Below are positions 6,482-6,532 of a stretch of 6,532 nt of DNA, one piece after another. The notes below the pieces were generated by a model. That model had not been told where the DNA came from. It saw only the letters and a program-made list of their open reading frames with translations, and did not search any database. A program made the position numbers and the translations under genes. How positions within the stretch are numbered: the first letter of the stretch is position 1; each line of letters starts with the position of its first letter. The stretch lies in the NCBI GenBank assembly GCA_937898535.1, contig CALDKP010000053.1, positions 1 through 6,532 of the forward strand, in the 5' to 3' direction. The DNA comes from an uncultured Sphingomonadales bacterium. Its GTDB lineage: Bacteria; Pseudomonadota; Alphaproteobacteria; Sphingomonadales; Sphingomonadaceae.

Positions 6482-6532
6482 AGATCGGAAGAGCACACGT
6501 CTGAACTCCAGTCACTAGCTTGTATCTCGTAT
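6482..6532. other. Illumina TruSeq adapter with index at right contig end
   Basis: AGATCGGAAGAGC and the following bases to 6515 are the standard TruSeq indexed adapter. TAGCTTGT (6516-6523) sits where the sample index belongs, and ATCTCGTAT (6524-6532) is the start of the P7 segment. None of it is genomic. A frame running from the kinase into it begins MCSSDL, a well-known adapter translation, so that apparent start at 6498 is false. Confidence 0.99.

Noticed and set aside
6482..6498. GTG start and MCSSDL N-terminus of the kinase
   Set aside because: These codons are encoded by adapter bases; the true start is beyond the contig.
1..6532. Perfect 26-base terminal inverted repeats (1-26 and 6482-6507), as in a transposon or linear element
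   Set aside because: The sequence is the Illumina TruSeq adapter, with an index and P7 start on the right. It is a library artefact.
1..6532. CRISPR array, tRNA, rRNA, phage or insertion-sequence genes
   Set aside because: No spaced direct repeats, tRNA-like cloverleaf, rRNA-like sequence, transposase or integrase motifs were seen in the window.

Overview
The window is an assembled bacterial contig whose two ends are untrimmed Illumina TruSeq-type adapter (1-26 and 6482-6532), so the biological insert is about 27-6481. The proteins point to an alphaproteobacterium, most likely Sphingomonadales. The evidence is a TonB-dependent receptor with a short Ala-rich signal peptide followed closely by a TonB box of the EEIIVTAR type, together with an FCD-type GntR regulator and a histidine kinase with an AHELNQPL H-box. 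Base composition is moderate in GC. The genus cannot be fixed from the sequence.

Layout. Three genes on the minus strand read right to left: a GntR/FCD regulator (2320-1646), an HMG-CoA-lyase-family enzyme (1604-693) and the start of a HyuA-type hydantoinase/oxoprolinase/ketone-carboxylase subunit (682 to the contig edge, cut by the adapter). Divergent from the regulator, on the plus strand, is a complete 837-residue TonB-dependent outer-membrane receptor (2408-4921). It ends in a large structured terminator-like element (4925-5019). A convergent minus-strand sensor histidine kinase (5254-6481, N-terminus missing) follows, with its own small intrinsic terminator (5214-5239). The roughly 330-base convergent spacer holds no convincing gene.

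How it may work together. The same perfect 10-base palindrome, TTGTATACAA, occurs twice: once between the divergent regulator and receptor promoters (2351-2360) and once in the 41-base gap just upstream of the lyase gene (1624-1633). This looks like the operator of the locally encoded GntR protein. If so, the regulator would control itself, the receptor and the lyase-hyuA operon. The cluster then reads as a small import-and-catabolism unit for an unidentified compound: an outer-membrane transporter, an ATP-dependent HyuA-type enzyme and an acyl-CoA lyase under one local repressor. The substrate cannot be read from the sequence. The histidine kinase appears to be an unrelated neighbour.
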